Of a stretch of 64,000 nucleotides of DNA, positions 59,481 through 64,000 are shown piece by piece (the first letter of the stretch is position 1; every line of letters starts with the position of its first letter). A model generated the notes under the pieces. That model was not told where the DNA came from, did not search any database, and worked only from the letters and a program-made list of their open reading frames with translations. The position numbers and the translations under genes are program-made. Source of the stretch: Amphiura filiformis (lineage: Eukaryota > Echinodermata > Ophiuroidea > Amphilepidida > Amphiuridae); NCBI RefSeq assembly GCF_039555335.1, contig NC_092637.1, forward strand, positions 806,001 to 870,000, read 5' to 3'.

Positions 59481-59641
59481 AAATTCCTTTAAAAAAGGAA
59501 TGGGGCGCCCAATGTGAGCTTGGACGTGATATGGTGAATTCCATGGTGTGTAGGCCCTAGATTTGGTATTATAATGATTTTTCTAGGGAAGAGTAGAAGA
59601 TGATCAAATGCAAGAGAAATGTGTTTGATTGGGGAAGGTGT
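59481..59641 (-). repeat. dispersed repeat family F, copy 2
   Basis: Reverse complement of 4980-5123 with an extra ten to fifteen bases near the middle. Confidence 0.75.
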
Positions 59642-60145
59642 TCTGACAATCCAAATATAAACTTAGTCCACCTCAGATGACCTGTAACAATTTGTGATTG
59701 ACATTACTTAATTCACCTCGGATGACTTTGATCTGACATTCAACATTTTCGCGAAGAAAAAAGCCAACAGGGCCTATTAAAAATCACTGTGACACTTATA
59801 TATACGCATCAGTTCAATGACCCTGTGCACTTACTTCAACTACCAAACCCCTCAATTTTGAATGATTGTGCTACATGTTTGCGCCAACTCTGGTTGGTGG
59901 AGGGGTGAGGTTGGGTCTACATCCGAGAGTCCTCAGGTGCGTTACAGTCCGAAAGACCATAAGAGTTGCTACTAAATGTCGCTAGTCGAGTAATAGAAGG
60001 TTTTCTAGTCCAAAACTAATTATAACTCAACCTTTTCTGACTAACAAAGCGTATTTTAGTTTCGGACTATGAAAAAGAATCAAACAGTTCTTCAATAATA
60101 TTTTACTTATTCTTAATAGTTAACTGGTTAACCGAACTATCCTTT
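59642..60145. other. intergenic, nothing recognised
   Basis: No supportable feature. Confidence 0.4.
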
Positions 60146-60326
60146 GGTCGATCCTTCATGTAATTATTTCATGCTAATCCTAACCCTAACCCTAATCCTA
60201 ACCCTAACCCTAATCATAATCATAACTCTAATCCTAGCCTTAACCCTAATCCTAACCCTAATCCTAACCCTAAAGTAACCCTAACCCTAACCCTAATTTC
60301 GTGTAAAATTACATGAAGGAATACTA
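60146..60326 (-). repeat. interstitial TTAGGG block with inverted flanks, copy 2
   Basis: Reads CCCTAA-type repeats (60174-60297) between GGTCGATCCTTCATGTAATT and AAAATTACATGAAGGAATA. It is the mirror copy of 56029-56222, with shared flanks and some of the same repeat variants. Confidence 0.85.
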
Positions 60327-60995
60327 GTAACCTATCTTTTGCTATATAAAAATAGCAGGAGCCTGAATCTCGATCTATTCGGGTAAATCTTTATCACGTA
60401 ATGAATATAGAACAAATCACAAATAAAGCAGGGGACTAGATCAAGAATGGGGTTATTGCATAGAAATAGGCTTACTTTATCTTGATTGTAGCAAAACAAC
60501 AACTATTTATACTTTGTTCTTCTCTCATCACTTGCTGTTACCATGCATGCTAACAAACATGAATTTAAAATTAACGGTTTTCTCATGAACACATATCGTC
60601 AAATGTGGCGCAAAGGACATTTGAATATGAATGCGTAACAAATGGCTATCAAATCAAATTTCCTTCTTTAATGAGTTAAACGACATGCCAATGGGTTGCT
60701 TGCAGAGGACCTATTACGCATATCCCAGCAATCTTTGCGGCATATGGTTCTTACGGAGGACATTTAAGGGGACGGGTACGGGCGAGGAACCCTCGACAAA
60801 CGATATCGCCGATATTGCAGATACGCCGATATTTCCAATATTATCGGAGACAGTGCCGTGGTTCATATGACAGGGAATTGGTATACCGGTAGGCCTAACA
60901 CCCCAATTGCCATAATTAGTGAATAAAGAAATATTTTTATTGGAAAATTGCACAAACGTGGGGTCTTGAATGAAGGTTCAGTTCCTGAATTATGT
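60327..60995. other. intergenic, nothing recognised
   Basis: Contains a CGATATCGCCGATATTGC stretch at about 60799-60850 with repeated CGATAT words. The 79-codon frames on both strands lack recognisable domains. Confidence 0.4.
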
Positions 60996-61033
60996 TTCGG
61001 AGATGCCCAGTGTACCCGAGTAACTCGGACATA

Positions 61034-62177
61034 CAGGGTGTATCAAAATGATTGGTACCGAAGACTTCTCATTTTTTGCCGATTTTTTACACTATTTTTT
61101 GTGCCAGTTTGGGGTTAATTGTTTAAATATTTGTAATTATAGTAGTTTTATCGTCTCTAAGAATTTTAGATCATAAAGATAGCACATTTTATTCAGAAGT
61201 TACATGATTCTAAAGGAAGGTAGGTGTTTTTACAGTTTTCATCGTAACGTTGGATCATGCAGTAGCGCACCATTTTCAAAGCTCTATTTTACTGCAAATA
61301 CCTTGAAAGGATGATAATGTTGAAAATCATGGAAATAATTAACATTTTCCTTGCTTATTTCTTCATTCATAATATATATTAATGTAATAATCAATATTTA
61401 TTGCTTGAGAGTAATATTATTGACTTGAATAATTTAGGTGGGGTGAAAGAAGTTTGTGTATCAACACCATTCAGGGCGCTAATTTAAATTGTATTTTTGA
61501 GAATACTAAGTAGATGGTGTGGCAGATGCAGAATGGCTATAGACTGTAGACAGTGTAGGTTAGTTTAGACCTGGTAAAGGCTATTGGAATAGCTCCACAG
61601 TATTCCACACTTCAGTGTGCATTCATAGTTAAAAATCACTGGTCGACACGAAGCTATGGAGAAGTGCAGAGAAGATTTAGGAGACAGTTTCTAAGAGCAA
61701 GGCGTATCCCATGCAAACATGCTATAACTTGCAATGCTTCAAAATTTGATATGGGCAGTTACAGAATAGACCCATCCCAGTTGTTAAGTTCTTTTAAGAT
61801 ATGGCTTCACCTCACACTGCCAGAGTCGTAAGGCAGGGACTTCGGGAACTATCTTTCTAAAAGCATGTGTAAAGCGATTTTATGTTATGTATACTGAGGT
61901 GAGATATTGAAGAGTATGTATATGCAATAAATGGTTCAAGCAGTGAATCTATTCATCTTGTGTTGTGTAAGTCAAACCATGATTACGTCGATCTTCGTTT
62001 AAATGACAATAGTTCCCAGATGCATCAACCTATCAACTTCAGATTAATAGATCAATAAGTTAACATATGCCCCTTTCTATTTATAGTACAAAAACTATAT
62101 TAATTAGCAATTTTATATTTTTGATATATTTTTGAAAATGTCATATAGCCCGGTACCAATCATTTTGATACACCCTG
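61034..62177 (+). mobile_element. Tc1/mariner-type transposon, 1144 bp, decayed
   Basis: Inverted ends CAGGGTGTATCAAAATGATT continuing GGTACC at 61034-61059 and the complement at 62152-62177, with TA duplications at 61032-61033 and 62178-62179. Inside, 61622-61690 reads FIVKNHWSTRSYGEVQRRF and then RRQF, which matches the N-terminal helix-turn-helix (DUF4817 type) carried by some mariner-like transposases. The catalytic domain is not recognisable, so it is inactive. Confidence 0.88.
61622..61690 (+). pseudogene. transposase DNA-binding domain remnant
   Basis: The only recognisable coding scrap inside the mariner-type element. About 23 residues match the Y/W-x3-SY-G-x-V-x-R-x-FR-x-x-F pattern of a DUF4817 helix-turn-helix. 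There is no start codon close by and no long frame follows. Confidence 0.6.
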
Positions 62178-62600
62178 TACCATTGCATTTTATTTCGAAT
62201 TCATGGCGGTATCAATTGCCGTCGCGACGGCGAAACATCTTGTGTTGCAGTATACCTGGTTGAGTGATTGTTAACCCGGAGGTTCCGGGTTCGATTCCAA
62301 GGCGGATTACTTGTCCTGTATACCTCCTTTGATTGTGTTACGAACTTACGACGGCACAACTGTTGGAACCATATCGTCGCTGTTCTGTCAAAATCTCGTG
62401 TTTCGGAGATGCCCAGTGTACCCGGGTAACTCTGACATGCCATTGCATTTCATTTCGAATCCCTATCGGTATCAATTTCAAGTGACTGCTAACCCGGAGG
62501 TTCCGGTTAGATTCCAAGGCGGCATATCTCCTATTGTGTTACGACGGCACAACTGATTGAACCATATCGTCGCTCGTTCTGTCAAAATCTCGTAACTCCA

Positions 62601-63930
62601 ATAGCTGCTATGTGCTAAATATGTGCAAATACAATATACAATATATTGGTGTGCAAAGTGTGCGCACTGCGCACAGCCGATTTTTATCGGCATTGTCGCT
62701 TTGCATGCCGGGTAGGCTTTCTACCCACCCCTAGTTAGCCATGCTCGCTATGAATACAGACATATTACGCACTCGTGGATTACTAAGTCTTTTTAATTAC
62801 AGCACCTGTCAAGAACACTTCAGTAAACAGGCCTATATTGGCAAATTTAGATTATTTACCCCTCCCAGTAAAGTACAGCGTCTCTGCTTGCTGAGTTCCA
62901 AACCCGGGAAACGACAATGTGAATTATGTGTGCACATGATGATGGGATATAAAGCAAAGATCTATTTTGAAGTAATGTATTGCAACATTTAAGCTCTAGT
63001 TTAACAAAGTATATAACTTACTTATAATCGGCCTTGTTTATATATGCTATTATTGTTATTTACTGTTTATTCATCCGCTAATATATTTATTTATTTTTAT
63101 TTATAGGATTTGAGTAACGTCCACCAGGTGCTTGTCGGCTCATTCATTTGCGCTGCAATGTTTATCACTTTTTTCGACACTTGTTAATTTATTGTTTGCT
63201 ATGAACATGATGAACCGTATAGTACGGAGCTATAAACCATAGTATAAACAGTGATAAACCGTATGTGATCACCTGCTCCGCAGCCGAATAAAACTGATTG
63301 GTCAATGTAGCGCAGTATAGGAAATGAATGAGCGTCTGTTGTTGGTATTTTGTCATTGTAAATAAGGGTTTTTTCCGCTATTGTGATTTTTATTTGATTT
63401 TATTTTGGTATTTATTTATCTATTTTTTGTTTTGTTTTGTTTGTTTTTTGTTTGTTTCGTGGGTGCTGTTGTTGTCGCTGCTGAAAGGTAATTCAAATTA
63501 TTGTTTATAAAGTCAATAGATCGTCTCCACATAATGACAAAAAAAGCGTTTCTACCAGGAAAGCCGACAGGAAAAGTTCAGCACTATATGCTATACAGGG
63601 TGTCTCAATAAAAATAGGCCCTATGGAAAGTGGTGCATAACTTAAAATATCGACAGTAAAATAATAAAATTCTTAAAGATTCACAAACCATGAAGTGCCT
63701 GCTTAACAGTGGTGCAAAAATGATCCAAATCCGTTCACGCGTCACTGAGATAATTAAGTTTGTACAAATAGACACATTTTTTGACCATTCCAATGGGGTA
63801 ATCACGTTAACAAACAATAATTGTAGTTTATTATAAAAGAAATAAAAGGAAACGCCAAGTGTTGCTGAGTTGGAGTTTAAAATCAATCAATCAATCTCCC
63901 AAAGAATGTTTTCAACATGTTTCTCTTTGG
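62601..63930. other. intergenic, nothing recognised
   Basis: A small hairpin CCGATTTTTATCGG lies at 62678-62691 and a GTGCGCACTGCGCAC palindromic patch at 62661-62675. AT- and T-rich after 63000. No gene supported. Confidence 0.4.
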
Positions 63931-63934
63931 GTTA

Positions 63935-64000
63935 AGGGCTCGGATAGCAACGTTTGCACAGTATTTACTACATAACTCGAGAACCACATGACCTACAGAA
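63935..64000 (+). mobile_element. family G foldback element, truncated by window end
   Basis: TTAAGGGCTCGGATAGCAAC at 63933 followed by GTTTGCACAGTATTTA matches the left end of 6474 and 47135 with some changes. The remainder lies beyond the window. Confidence 0.6.

Larger units (their letters stand above)
60996..62600 (+). repeat. tandem tRNA-like SINE, two units, unit 1 interrupted
   Basis: Unit 1 is 60996-61033 joined to 62180-62398, and unit 2 is 62399-62600. Each unit reads TTTCGGAGATGCCCAGTGTA, CATTGCATTT, a tRNA-like part, then CATATCGTCGCT and CTGTCAAAATCTCGT. The tRNA-like part of unit 1 has an A-box-like CTGGTTGAGTG (62256-62266) and B-box GGTTCGATTCC (62288-62298). Unit 2 keeps a mutated B box (GGTTAGATTCC). 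Unit 1 holds the mariner insertion 61034-62177. Confidence 0.75.

Noticed and set aside
60631..60953. Overlapping 79-codon frames on both strands
   Set aside because: No recognisable protein. The region is made of CGATAT-type repeats, and mirrored frames are expected by chance.

Overview
The window looks like a piece of an AT-rich animal nuclear genome, most likely an invertebrate deuterostome (echinoderm, hemichordate or cephalochordate grade; I cannot decide from this alone). The reasons are one spliced homeobox gene with a conserved four-exon layout, GT-AG introns of 3 to 18 kb, TTAGGG-type repeats, decayed CR1/jockey-like non-LTR retrotransposons, and a very high density of short inverted-repeat (MITE-like) elements. 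Nothing suggests a prokaryote, a virus or an organelle. Nearly all open reading frames outside the homeobox gene are chance frames or repeat-derived.

Region 1 (1-9.5 kb) is intergenic and packed with palindromic elements, several with visible target-site duplications (TTAA or 8 bp), plus a tRNA-derived SINE head near 8.0 kb.

Region 2 (9.5-35.7 kb) is one complete plus-strand gene, the ortholog of HHEX (Hex/PRH). It has four coding exons at 9784-10249, 28448-28629, 32464-32514 and 35484-35666, giving 293 residues with an eh1-like Groucho-binding motif and a 60-residue homeodomain split after Gln44. The 3' end of exon 2 together with its splice donor is repeated in tandem about three more times in the following intron. 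One repeat keeps an intact CAG|GTAAGA decoy donor. The 18-kb first intron holds MITEs and a decayed C2H2 zinc-finger relic, and a 0.7-kb MITE ends only 45 bases before exon 2.

Region 3 (35.7-51 kb) is 3' flank or 3' UTR and intergenic DNA: a chain of foldback elements, a 395-bp hAT-type MITE with 8-bp duplications, a 1.5-kb TA-flanked element, and a second copy of the 660-bp TTAA-flanked palindrome.

Region 4 (51-64 kb) is repeat-dominated: two LINE fragments joined end to end, a 2.2-kb inverted-repeat structure with an interstitial TTAGGG block near its centre, an oppositely oriented second copy of that block 4 kb away, and a 1.14-kb Tc1/mariner-type element inserted into a tandem tRNA-like SINE whose neighbouring unit preserves the empty site.

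Functionally only HHEX is a host gene, a transcription factor that in animals acts in endoderm, blood/vascular and axial patterning. The rest is a record of transposition, including at least three nested insertions whose order can be read from the sequence.
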